Assembly: GCA_002772705.1 (NCBI GenBank) | Contig: PFDH01000020.1 | Span: forward strand, 1 to 8,872 | DNA length: 8,872 nt | DNA from: Candidatus Pacebacteria bacterium CG10_big_fil_rev_8_21_14_0_10_44_11 | Lineage (GTDB): Bacteria; Patescibacteriota; Microgenomatia; UBA1400; PJMF01 | Direction of reading: 5' to 3' | Part shown: positions 1-5,506 of the stretch, one piece after another | Layout: each line of letters begins with the position of its first letter | Numbering within the stretch: the stretch's first letter is position 1 | Notes under the pieces: generated by a model | Database searches by the model: none | Told to the model about the DNA's origin: nothing | Seen by the model: only the letters and a program-made list of their open reading frames with translations | Made by a program: the position numbers and the translations under genes

Positions 1-304
1 GGTTGAGTTAATAGATCTTTCCAATAAAAAAGTGACTGATTTGAGCACTATCCAAGTTGGAGACAGCCTGAGAGCTCAATGCGGCGAAGTTGCGGGTAAT
101 AACATGGAGTACATGATGAAAGTGATCGAGTTCAATCTAGCTGGTGATAAGGTTAACGAAACTGTTCAACCTCAAACTTCTGGTCGAATTTCCTTGCCTT
201 ATACGATTCAAAACAGCGGCCGATACGTGGTGCAATGTGCCATTTGCCCCAATGGTGCCTGTCAAGAATTTGAATCTGTACCGAGTGCGTCTTTTAAAAA
301 ATAG
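1..304 (+). CDS. C-terminal part of an exported or surface protein (partial, 5' end outside window)
   Basis: The frame starting at base 2 is open from the left edge to the TAG at 302-304, giving about 100 residues. A GTG at 32 could be a start, but the residues before it (VELIDLSNKK) read like continuing protein and nothing resembles a ribosome site, so I treat it as the end of a longer gene. The sequence alternates short beta-type stretches with polar turns and has a closing segment with three close cysteines (QCAICPNGACQ) before a lysine tail. This looks like a small Ig-like beta-sandwich domain with a disulfide, as seen at the ends of surface proteins; that is inference. It lies 70 bases before another surface-protein gene on the same strand. 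I do not recognise a specific family. Confidence 0.6.
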   Translation, partial: VELIDLSNKKVTDLSTIQVGDSLRAQCGEVAGNNMEYMMKVIEFNLAGDKVNETVQPQTSGRISLPYTIQNSGRYVVQCAICPNGACQEFESVPSASFKK

Positions 305-336
305 CGGAGTTAACCAAGTTTAGAGATAATGCCTAA

Positions 337-364
337 TTGAAAACTCTAAAATAAGAACTAAAAA
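337..364 (+). promoter_or_regulatory. candidate promoter of the LPXTG surface-protein gene
   Basis: TTGAAA at 337-342 is followed after 16 bases by TAAAAA at 359-364, which matches the -10 consensus at four of six positions and lies 10 bases before the ATG at 375. The match is weak in this A-rich stretch, but the placement agrees with the near-leaderless pattern of other genes here. Another -10-like hexamer, TAAAAT at 347-352, is also possible. Confidence 0.3.
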
Positions 365-374
365 TGAATAACAG

Positions 375-2573
375 ATGCTAACTAAAAAAATAACCGAACC
401 ACAAGCGCAGTACACAAAAGCCCCGACACCAGGTGGCCAAATGCATACTAGTTTTACAACCCCTCCAAGCAAACACGGCGGTGCATTTAATTGGAAAGTT
501 GTTAGTGGCGTGGTCACGGTTGGTTTGGTTGTGGTAGTTGGAATTGCCGGCGTATTGATTGCTCAACGCCAACAAAATCAGCCTGGACCAGTCGCGCCAA
601 ACGCCCCAGAATCTAAACCAGCAGCGCTGGTGGTTCCTCCACCAAGAACGTGTACGCTAGAATTCACCGTTGGTGCTCCACCTACTCCTACCCCTACACC
701 ATCATCGATCCCCGTACCAGGAGCAGCTAAGTGTCTGTCAAAAACTGCTTCTCTCATCAAGGGCACCATCAGTTCTAAACCAGTAGAAGACGTCACCAGA
801 ACTCCTTTAGCCGCAAATGCTACAGTCAAGCCGGGCGACATCATTGAGTACAAGCTGCAAATTACGGCCGACAAAAATACAGGTGAAGTAACAATGGCTG
901 ATACCCTACCAGCTCAACTAGAGTACATCACTGGCACAGCCAGAATTGGTGCGGCACCAATTAGTAGTGGGGTTTCAATTTCCAATAATCTTCTAACCAT
1001 GAAAATGGCGGCCATTGCCGCTAATGCTCAGTGGACATTTTCTTACAAAGCTAGAGTGCGGGAGACAGCCGCTGCCGGTTCCTTCACCAATGCAGTTAAC
1101 CTAACTACTGCCGGCATTACTGGCGCCGATACTAGTTGTAAACTAACTCTAGCCGTGCAGCCACCGTCTGGCACAGCAGAATGTCTTTCCAAGATTGCCT
1201 TGAAAGAAAATAATTCTGAGTATGGATCCAATGCTTTGGCTGATCGAGGCGCCGTCATTACCTACAAGTTAACTGTTACCGCTGACCAAGAAACCAGTGG
1301 TCCGGTTGTGGTGACAGACGTTTTACCAACGGCAGTAAGTTATGTGCCTAATTCAGCTAAAATTGGCAATACCCTAGCCGGAACCAAAGCCACCTTTACT
1401 GATGCAACTAGAACTTTAAAATTTGAGCTTGGGTCAATGTCCACGACAACCGACAACAGAACATTTATCTTGACCTATCAAGCTACTGTCAAGACTGACG
1501 CCCCGATTGCCAGCTTTAGTAACGCTGCTAAAGCAATTACCAACGCTGTTGCCGGCAGTGCCTCAAACTGTTCAGCTAAACTGCAAGTAACCCCAACCGC
1601 GGTAGCTAAGTGTGAAAGTAAGCAAGCCTTCACCGATTACAACGGTACCGCCATTGCCCCAGACTCAATCGTCACAAAGGGTAGCACGATGGTTTACAGA
1701 ATCACCGTTACGGCCAACGAAACTACTGCTGGCTCAGTGGTTGTGGTTGATACTTTGCCAGATCGACTTGAGTTTGTTGAATCAAAGGATAGCGCCTTGC
1801 AGTACAACTCTTCGACGAGAAAGATAACTGCCACCATCGCTACCATGGGTGATACGGCTGCAACCAAAACAAAAACTTTTGAGTATAAGGTTCGAGTTAA
1901 AACCGACGCCGCCGCCGGCGACTTCACCAACACCGCCACCGTCACCACCGCCAGCAAGACTACTCAAGCCGATTCTTGCCCACTTACCCTGCGAATTGCC
2001 TACCAGTGCAACTCCAGCTGCTCAACTGATGACCAGTGTGCCTCAAGCGGCAACGCCAGCTATATTTGTTCGGCCGACCAAGGCAGTAAATGCCGATTGA
2101 GTAGCAATGTTGGCTCTAGTAGCTGCGAAAATCCTTCTACCAGTTATGCTTGTAACACCAGCTGCGAAAACAACAACCAATGCCAACAAGCCAACGGCAA
2201 CTATGTCTGCTCTGACACCAGTCAAGGTAAGCGCTGCCGGCTAAAAGATTACGAAAGTCAAGCTAATTGTGAAGCCGTCTCTACCCCAACGCCAACCCCC
2301 GCCATTGGTTGCAATGCTAGCTGTGTCACCAACGCTGATTGTTCTAATCCAGATCACATCTGCTACACCACCAGCTCTGGGGCTCAACAGTGTCGATTGG
2401 ACACCAATCCAACTTCGACTACTTGCACGACTCCAGGTGTCACTGTTGCTCAAACACCAACTCAAACCTTGCCTCAACAGCTGCCACAAACTGGCCCAGA
2501 AGATTGGATCAACTGGCTGAAAGCAGGACTGATTACTTTGGGAATTGGGGCGGTGCTACTGTTGCTGCTGTAA
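375..2573 (+). CDS. LPXTG-type surface protein with DUF11-like domains and six-cysteine repeats
   Basis: A 732-residue protein probably displayed on the cell surface. In order: a basic cytoplasmic start (1-40), one strongly hydrophobic segment (about 41-63), a Pro/Ala/Thr-rich linker with a TPTPTPTP run (about 65-115), three DUF11-like beta domains (about 120-262, 270-406, 413-541), three six-cysteine repeats (545-584, 593-632, 646-684), a Thr/Gln/Pro linker, LPQTG at 703-707 and a terminal hydrophobic stretch (about 716-732) ending in leucines. The DUF11-like domains carry the family's DTLP-type motif (ADTLP, TDVLP, VDTLP). Each starts with a cysteine (C120, C270, C413) and ends near another (C255, C399, C535). 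LPXTG plus a hydrophobic tail is the sortase sorting signal, but the usual positively charged tail is missing. No sortase gene is in the window. There is no Shine-Dalgarno sequence before the ATG. The role is likely adhesion or envelope structure (inference). Confidence 0.85.
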   Translation: MLTKKITEPQAQYTKAPTPGGQMHTSFTTPPSKHGGAFNWKVVSGVVTVGLVVVVGIAGVLIAQRQQNQPGPVAPNAPESKPAALVVPPPRTCTLEFTVGAPPTPTPTPSSIPVPGAAKCLSKTASLIKGTISSKPVEDVTRTPLAANATVKPGDIIEYKLQITADKNTGEVTMADTLPAQLEYITGTARIGAAPISSGVSISNNLLTMKMAAIAANAQWTFSYKARVRETAAAGSFTNAVNLTTAGITGADTSCKLTLAVQPPSGTAECLSKIALKENNSEYGSNALADRGAVITYKLTVTADQETSGPVVVTDVLPTAVSYVPNSAKIGNTLAGTKATFTDATRTLKFELGSMSTTTDNRTFILTYQATVKTDAPIASFSNAAKAITNAVAGSASNCSAKLQVTPTAVAKCESKQAFTDYNGTAIAPDSIVTKGSTMVYRITVTANETTAGSVVVVDTLPDRLEFVESKDSALQYNSSTRKITATIATMGDTAATKTKTFEYKVRVKTDAAAGDFTNTATVTTASKTTQADSCPLTLRIAYQCNSSCSTDDQCASSGNASYICSADQGSKCRLSSNVGSSSCENPSTSYACNTSCENNNQCQQANGNYVCSDTSQGKRCRLKDYESQANCEAVSTPTPTPAIGCNASCVTNADCSNPDHICYTTSSGAQQCRLDTNPTSTTCTTPGVTVAQTPTQTLPQQLPQTGPEDWINWLKAGLITLGIGAVLLLLL
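732..1979 (+). repeat. three tandem DUF11-like domain repeats (protein level)
   Basis: Three divergent copies of about 125-140 residues, each running from a Cys-x-Ser-Lys start (CLSK, CLSK, CESK) to a closing cysteine about 122-135 residues later. Shared landmarks in each copy are a tyrosine-Lys/Arg strand (EYKLQIT, TYKLTVT, YRITVT), a DTLP-type turn, an aromatic-Tyr strand ending in VR or VK followed by T, and a phenylalanine-Thr/Ser-Asn motif (GSFTNA, ASFSNA, GDFTNT). The DNA has diverged enough that recent duplication is unlikely. The paired terminal cysteines suggest a disulfide joining the ends of each domain (inference). Confidence 0.8.
2007..2426 (+). repeat. three six-cysteine repeats (protein level)
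   Basis: Three units encoded at about 2007-2126, 2151-2270 and 2310-2426. Each follows the same pattern: Cys-Asn-x-Ser-Cys, five residues and Cys, seven to nine residues and Cys, seven or eight residues and Cys-Arg-Leu, then nine or ten residues and Cys. The constant CRL and the six cysteines suggest a small disulfide-rich knot. The second and third units are separated by a TPTPTP linker. I do not know a named family for this exact spacing. Confidence 0.85.
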
Positions 2574-2601
2574 ACAATCTTACCTCTGCAAAAAATTGAA
2601 C

Positions 2602-2619
2602 AAAATAAGAGATTATTTT
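2602..2619. terminator. weak AT-only hairpin between convergent genes
   Basis: AAAATAA at 2602-2608 can pair with TTATTTT at 2613-2619 around a four-base GAGA loop, followed on the plus strand by T-rich sequence. It lies between two convergent genes, where a bidirectional terminator is expected, and overlaps the stop codon of the minus-strand gene. The stem has no G-C pair, so it is a weak candidate only. Confidence 0.25.
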
Positions 2620-3149
2620 TGTGTTTGTACTCTACCGAGATTAACAAGTGAGTGCTTTATCCAATCTCGCTCATCCTGATTCAAAGTGCTTTGAGTTGGA
2701 AAGAATTGAGCCACTAACAGATTGGGCAACTCACCAAATTTTTTCACTAAAACGATAAATTCAGCCGCTCCACCTCGATACTGAATAAGCTGAGGAATAA
2801 ATTCTTGTAGTAGATTCCAAGAAATCTGCTGTTCTTGATCTAAAGGGGTATGATGATCCATATATGGAGGCAAATTTAGGCTAAGCAAAGCAATGATTTT
2901 GATCAACAAAACATCATTTAAGCTTGTAGCCGTTCGTTCAAGTAAGTCGGGATTACGTGAAAAGAGATTGCGCAGTTGTGTTGCTAACGGACCATTTTTT
3001 GGTAAGTCGCCACGATACCCAAACTTTTGATTGGGTTCAGCTTTTGAAAGTAAACCCTGAAGAGAGTTTCTTGGATCGATTTCTGCACTCTCAGCTTGAG
3101 CTGTATGAACTTCAAACCTAATAAAACTTCTAAATACTTCGGCCAACAT
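2613..3149 (-). CDS. unrecognised soluble protein downstream of dedA-like gene
   Basis: A 178-residue protein that I cannot assign to a family. It has no signal peptide or clear membrane segment. The sequence suggests mostly helical structure, with leucine-rich stretches in the middle (DVLLIKIIALLSLNLPPY) and a second half containing RGGAAEFIVLVKKFGELP. The ATG at 3149 is the first usual start in the frame. The frame is open for 12 more codons upstream (to a TAG near 3186-3188), and those codons (QEICLAYNAS) also look protein-like, so a non-ATG start slightly upstream is possible. No Shine-Dalgarno sequence is seen. It starts 45 bases after the end of the dedA-like gene on the same strand with no terminator or obvious promoter between, so co-transcription is likely. 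The coding call is firm on length and composition; the function is unknown. Confidence 0.65.
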   Translation of the reverse strand: MLAEVFRSFIRFEVHTAQAESAEIDPRNSLQGLLSKAEPNQKFGYRGDLPKNGPLATQLRNLFSRNPDLLERTATSLNDVLLIKIIALLSLNLPPYMDHHTPLDQEQQISWNLLQEFIPQLIQYRGGAAEFIVLVKKFGELPNLLVAQFFPTQSTLNQDERDWIKHSLVNLGRVQTQK

Positions 3150-3194
3150 AGAAGCATTGTAAGCTAAACAAATTTCTTGGGCAATATTGAACTA

Positions 3195-3872
3195 TTACTT
3201 ATTCACCGCTTGCTCTAATTTTTGCTGGGGAATTGAAAGCGTGTTGCGTTGCTTGAGGTATTCAATCACAATTGGCATCACTGAAATCACCACAATTGCC
3301 AACACTACCACTGTGAAGTGCTCTTTCACGGCCGGAATATTGCCAAAAAAGTAACCAGCTAAGGTAAAGAGTGATACCCAGCTAACGCCACCAATAAAGT
3401 TATAAAAGAAGAATTTTTGGTAATCCATTTTACCCACCCCAGCCACAAACGGAGCAAAAGTACGAACGATCGGTACAAATCTGGCCAAGATGATCGCTTT
3501 ACCACCATATTTTTTATAAAAAGCCTCAGTTTTATCAATGTGTTCTTGGTTGATAAAAGTAATCCTGGGATTATCGACTATTTTCTTGCCAAACAAGTTG
3601 CCAATCCAATAGTTAACAAAGTCACCAATGATGGCCGCTGCTCCTAACAACAACATCACTCCCCAAAGGTGCAGCGAACCAAGCGCGCTGAGTGCGCCCG
3701 CCGCAAACAATAAAGAGTCACCTGGAAGAAAGGGGAAAACCACTAAACCGGTTTCGGCAAAAACAATTGCAAATAATAGTAGGTAGGTCAAAGAACCGTA
3801 GGCAGCAATAATTTCTGCCAGATGTTTGTCCAAGTGTAAAATGAAATCAATGAGAAAAGAAAGAATTTGCAT
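3195..3872 (-). CDS. DedA-family (VTT/SNARE-associated domain) membrane protein
   Basis: A 225-residue integral membrane protein of normal length for the DedA family. Members translocate lipids across the cytoplasmic membrane, including the undecaprenyl-phosphate carrier (the UptA group), and support envelope homeostasis. Visible family landmarks: the re-entrant motif with E40 and FPFLPGD at 46-52, the GDFVNYWIG segment at 83-91, the KYGGKAIILARFVPIVRTFAP segment (about 121-141) with R131 and R137, and AGVGKMDYQKFF (144-155). Hydrophobic helices follow at about 156-178 and 187-205, then a short polar tail. The acidic and arginine residues considered important in the family are present, so it looks functional. 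Substrate cannot be told from sequence. It is the first gene of a probable two-gene minus-strand transcript and has no Shine-Dalgarno sequence. Confidence 0.93.
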   Translation of the reverse strand: MQILSFLIDFILHLDKHLAEIIAAYGSLTYLLLFAIVFAETGLVVFPFLPGDSLLFAAGALSALGSLHLWGVMLLLGAAAIIGDFVNYWIGNLFGKKIVDNPRITFINQEHIDKTEAFYKKYGGKAIILARFVPIVRTFAPFVAGVGKMDYQKFFFYNFIGGVSWVSLFTLAGYFFGNIPAVKEHFTVVVLAIVVISVMPIVIEYLKQRNTLSIPQQKLEQAVNK

Positions 3873-3880
3873 AGAGTGTA

Positions 3881-3910
3881 ATTTTACTATGAATTAGTGG
3901 ATTGTGTCCT
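3881..3910 (-). promoter_or_regulatory. candidate promoter of dedA-like gene, near-leaderless
   Basis: Read on the minus strand, AGGACA (3910-3905) and TAAAAT (3886-3881) are separated by 18 bases, matching the -35 and -10 consensus at four and five of six positions. The -10 box ends 8 bases before the ATG at 3872, so transcription would begin at or next to the start codon. There is no ribosome site in the gap. Confidence 0.4.
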
Positions 3911-3962
3911 GGTTAATTTGGGAATAAGTAATTGAGCTGAACGGGAGAGTGACTCCACATTT

Positions 3963-4148
3963 TTACTCACTTTTAGCTAATCGCTCTTCACCGGTTTTCA
4001 ATTCCTCAAGTGGTATTTCTCCGGATAGCATAATTTGTTGCCATTTCAGTAATTACTGGCTTAATATTTTTGGGAGTCGTTATACATCATTAATTCTTGG
4101 CAGATACTATTTAGGAAATAGAATATCTAGATCCTCCAGAATTTCTTT
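3963..4148 (-). pseudogene. decayed remnant of an unknown gene (three in-frame stops)
   Basis: A single minus-strand frame from 4148 down to the TAA at 3963-3965 reads like protein throughout but is broken by TAG at 4107-4109 and TAA at 4080-4082 and 4053-4055. The pieces in order are KEILEDLDILFPK, YLPRINDV, RLPKILSQ and a 29-residue end piece containing LSGEIPLEELKTGEERL and finishing in AKSE. All pieces are in the same frame, so point mutations are enough to explain the damage; each stop is one C-to-T change away from a glutamine codon. Upstream of 4149 further stops follow (TAG 4149-4151, TGA 4155-4157). I do not recognise the family. The rest of 3873-4224 holds the promoters described separately and nothing else I can support; a plus-strand GTG frame at 3949-4152 is its shadow. 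Confidence 0.45.
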
Positions 4149-4177
4149 CTAGTATCAGATATTAATTAAGGTCGCGA

Positions 4178-4183
4178 TATAAT
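4178..4183 (+). promoter_or_regulatory. candidate -10 box for the 124-residue orphan gene
   Basis: A perfect TATAAT at 4178-4183 lies 41 bases before the ATG at 4225. No good -35 is visible at 16-18 bases upstream and there is no TG extension. A start of transcription near 4190 would leave a leader of about 35 bases. Confidence 0.4.
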
Positions 4184-4215
4184 AAAATTAATAATTCTCT
4201 ACCGAAATTAATTAG

Positions 4216-4222
4216 AAAGGGG
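4216..4222 (+). promoter_or_regulatory. Shine-Dalgarno-like site before the orphan gene
   Basis: AAAGGGG ends two bases before the ATG at 4225. It is the clearest purine-rich ribosome site in the window, although the spacing is shorter than usual. The other genes largely lack one, so this gene may be translated differently from its neighbours. Confidence 0.45.
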
Positions 4223-4224
4223 AA

Positions 4225-4599
4225 ATGGAAACAGAGCAACCACAATTCAACAAAATAATGGCAGATAACATCTTACAAAAAATGCGGGAAAATAATATTA
4301 TAGAAGGTGAGCAACGTGTTCGAATGTTAGATTTTATGAGACAGTTTACTTTTCCAGAAGAACATCTTCTTTTAACAAAGTATAGTAATTCAAAATTAGC
4401 TGTAATGGTGGCAAATGTGCTTATTACTAGCATGAACACAGGGAATAAAGAAAAAAGCCTTGAAATGCTTGAAGTGTTGGTTCTTCCTACTCAAGAATAT
4501 CGTCAAAATATGGACAGAATGCGAAGAGAAGAAGAGGAACCGATTACCAATGTGCAACGTTTTTTTGAGAGAGTAATAAGAAGAATATTTAGGAAATAA
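4225..4599 (+). CDS. unrecognised 124-residue soluble protein
   Basis: I do not recognise a family. The protein is polar and looks mainly helical, with no signal peptide or membrane segment. The N-terminal half contains LQKMRENNIIEGEQRVRMLD and FPEEHLLL; the middle contains an Ala/Val/Leu-rich helix (KLAVMVANVLITS); the end is strongly charged, with an RMRREEEEP stretch and a basic tail (RRIFRK). Such a basic end could bind nucleic acid or membrane lipids, but that is a guess. Start choice is supported by the AAAGGGG just upstream and a TATAAT further up. Four of its eight isoleucine codons are ATA by my count, against almost none in the ABC operon downstream. It sits in an AT-rich stretch between a decayed gene and a toxin-antitoxin pair, so it may be horizontally acquired. 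Confidence 0.65.
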   Translation: METEQPQFNKIMADNILQKMRENNIIEGEQRVRMLDFMRQFTFPEEHLLLTKYSNSKLAVMVANVLITSMNTGNKEKSLEMLEVLVLPTQEYRQNMDRMRREEEEPITNVQRFFERVIRRIFRK

Positions 4600-4656
4600 A
4601 TTTCGCTGAAATCATTACAATAAAGCCTGTCAAAAAAAAGTGTCTTGGTTGTATTC

Positions 4657-4815
4657 CTACAATTTAGATGGGCAAATCGAAAGGATTGCGTATTGAATTG
4701 GAGATGTTAGTTGTCCTGACTGTATTATTCTAGTAAATTCTGTTTTTACTGACTGACCCGCTTGGTCGCCTACCTCTTGAGGATTTACTCTAGGTGCTTC
4801 GTTTCTTGCAACCAT
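4657..4815 (-). CDS. possible 52-residue protein, minus strand
   Basis: An intact frame from ATG (4815-4813) to TAG (4659-4657) in an otherwise empty 254-base gap. The translation is well mixed and soluble: it begins MVARNEAPRVNPQEVGDQAG, continues QSVKTEFTRIIQSGQLTSP and ends in ICPSKL. A GGG lies 3 bases before the ATG (GTAGGGATT), a weak ribosome site. The frame is open for a few codons before the ATG, to a TAG about 45 bases upstream. Amino-acid composition is more protein-like than expected of chance, but the size is small and I know no family. It could be a true small gene or the N-terminal relic of a longer one whose end was lost. It is divergent from the MntA-like gene, whose promoter starts 10 bases beyond its start. 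Confidence 0.45.
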   Translation of the reverse strand: MVARNEAPRVNPQEVGDQAGQSVKTEFTRIIQSGQLTSPIQYAILSICPSKL

Positions 4816-4825
4816 AATCCCTACT

Positions 4826-4855
4826 TTGAAATATGTGGAAGTAATTTGCTATAAT
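4826..4855 (+). promoter_or_regulatory. strong promoter of mntA-hepT-like module; sets a leaderless start
   Basis: TTGAAA at 4826-4831 (five of six to consensus), an 18-base spacer, and a perfect TATAAT at 4850-4855 with a TG extension at 4847-4848. Transcription should begin around 4862. The upstream ATG at 4854 lies inside the -10 box, so it cannot be in the transcript; the next in-frame ATG at 4863 would be the first codon of a leaderless mRNA. Confidence 0.65.
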
Positions 4856-4862
4856 GACAATT

Positions 4863-5153
4863 ATGGGTATCAAAAAGGTTACTAATAAGACAAGCGGAAT
4901 TCTTTTTTCCTACGGGGTTAAAAAAGCTGCGTTGTTTGGTTCCTACGCAAGAAATCAACAAACAAAAGAGAGTGACATTGATATTTTGGTTGAACTTGGC
5001 AATAAGAAACTCAGTTTACTTGATTATGTGGGCCTAAAACTTGATCTCGAAAAATCTCTTGGTAGAAAAGTTGATCTTGTGCAGTATAAAACAATCAAAC
5101 CATCTTTAAAAACTTTCATTTTAAAAGATGAACGAGTTTTTTATCAAGCATGA
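4863..5153 (+). CDS. mntA: MntA-type minimal nucleotidyltransferase antitoxin
   Basis: A 96-residue protein of the minimal nucleotidyltransferase family. In characterised MntA-HepT modules this enzyme uses ATP to attach AMP units to a tyrosine of the HEPN toxin, silencing its RNase. The nucleotidyltransferase core is complete: LFGSYAR (24-30) followed by SDIDILVE with D38 and D40, and a third acidic candidate, D71, in RKVDLV (69-73). These residues bind the metal ions and nucleotide in the family. I start it at 4863 because the possible ATG at 4854 overlaps the -10 box and no ribosome site precedes either ATG. Its TGA overlaps the hepT ATG (ATGA), so the two genes are translationally coupled, with the antitoxin made first. 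Length is normal. The family call is strong; activity is not shown by sequence alone. Confidence 0.9.
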   Translation: MGIKKVTNKTSGILFSYGVKKAALFGSYARNQQTKESDIDILVELGNKKLSLLDYVGLKLDLEKSLGRKVDLVQYKTIKPSLKTFILKDERVFYQA

Positions 5154-5494
5154 ATAAAATATCTACGCCATATCTAGAAGACATTGTAAAATCTGTTGAA
5201 CTTATTGAAGAATATGTAAAGAATATAGAAAACAAAGATGAATTCTTAAATAATCCTCAACTTCAAGATTCAGTTGTAAGACGACTTGAAATAATTGGCG
5301 AAGCAACCAAAAGACTAGAAGAAAAGTTTAAACAAATGTTTCCCACTATTCCATGGAAAAGAATGGCAGGTATGAGAGATATACTAATTCACGATTATGA
5401 CGAAATTGACCTTGATCTTGTTTGGAAAGTAATTAAAAGAGATCTACCAGAGCTTAAAGTGTCATTATCTGAACTATTTAAAACACGATCTTAA
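5150..5494 (+). CDS. hepT: HepT-type HEPN RNase toxin (DUF86)
   Basis: A 114-residue all-helical HEPN protein of the HepT/DUF86 group, the toxin partner of MntA. The catalytic signature R-x4-H-x-Y is intact: R76, H81 and Y83 in MRDILIHDY. Arg and His make the RNase site, and the tyrosine is the residue expected to receive AMP from MntA. Also typical are SVVRRLEIIGEATKRL (41-56), the conserved FPTIPWKRMAGMRD lead-in, and a C-terminal VWKVIKRDLPEL helix. Characterised HepT proteins cleave RNA, in one case the 3' end of tRNAs. It overlaps the antitoxin gene by four bases and ends 12 bases before a convergent tRNA gene. Four of 11 isoleucines use ATA. Because the key residues are all present it looks like a live toxin; a role in phage defence or plasmid-style maintenance is inference. 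Confidence 0.92.
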   Translation: MNKISTPYLEDIVKSVELIEEYVKNIENKDEFLNNPQLQDSVVRRLEIIGEATKRLEEKFKQMFPTIPWKRMAGMRDILIHDYDEIDLDLVWKVIKRDLPELKVSLSELFKTRS

Positions 5495-5506
5495 CTTTGT
5501 TATTTG

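Larger units (their letters stand above)
3873..5506. other. AT-rich accessory stretch next to a tRNA gene
   Basis: Between the dedA-like gene and the tRNA the base composition is visibly more AT-rich than on either side. ATA isoleucine codons become common, and the content is of accessory type: a decayed gene, two unrecognised small ORFs and a toxin-antitoxin pair. Placement against a tRNA gene is typical of islands. No integrase, transposase or convincing direct repeat of the tRNA end is visible, so the boundaries are inferred from composition and gene content only. Confidence 0.4.

Noticed and set aside
364..381. Five-codon ORF (ATG at 364, TAA at 379-381) overlapping the start of the surface-protein gene
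   Set aside because: Too short to support. It could be a leader peptide, but there is no ribosome site or other sign.
3930..3957. Possible att-like or tRNA-fragment similarity: on the minus strand GAGTC, CTC, CCCG and GCTCA occur in the same order as in the 3' half of the tRNA at 5507
   Set aside because: Matching needs several insertions in under 25 bases, so it is not a convincing direct repeat. It would matter only if an empty site in a relative showed the same boundary.
3963..4148. Stop-codon recoding (TAA/TAG as glutamine) to explain the broken frame
   Set aside because: TAA and TAG are ordinary stops of other genes in the window, and the frame itself ends in TAA. Decay by point mutation is simpler.
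3949..4152. Plus-strand 67-residue frame starting at GTG
   Set aside because: It is antisense to the coherent but broken minus-strand frame, and its translation is rich in Ser/Tyr/Ile with no domain-like pattern. A purine run sits directly against the GTG, too close for a ribosome site.
4600..4612. Small hairpin ATTTC-GCT-GAAAT after the orphan gene, as terminator
   Set aside because: Only five weak pairs, a three-base loop and no following T-run.
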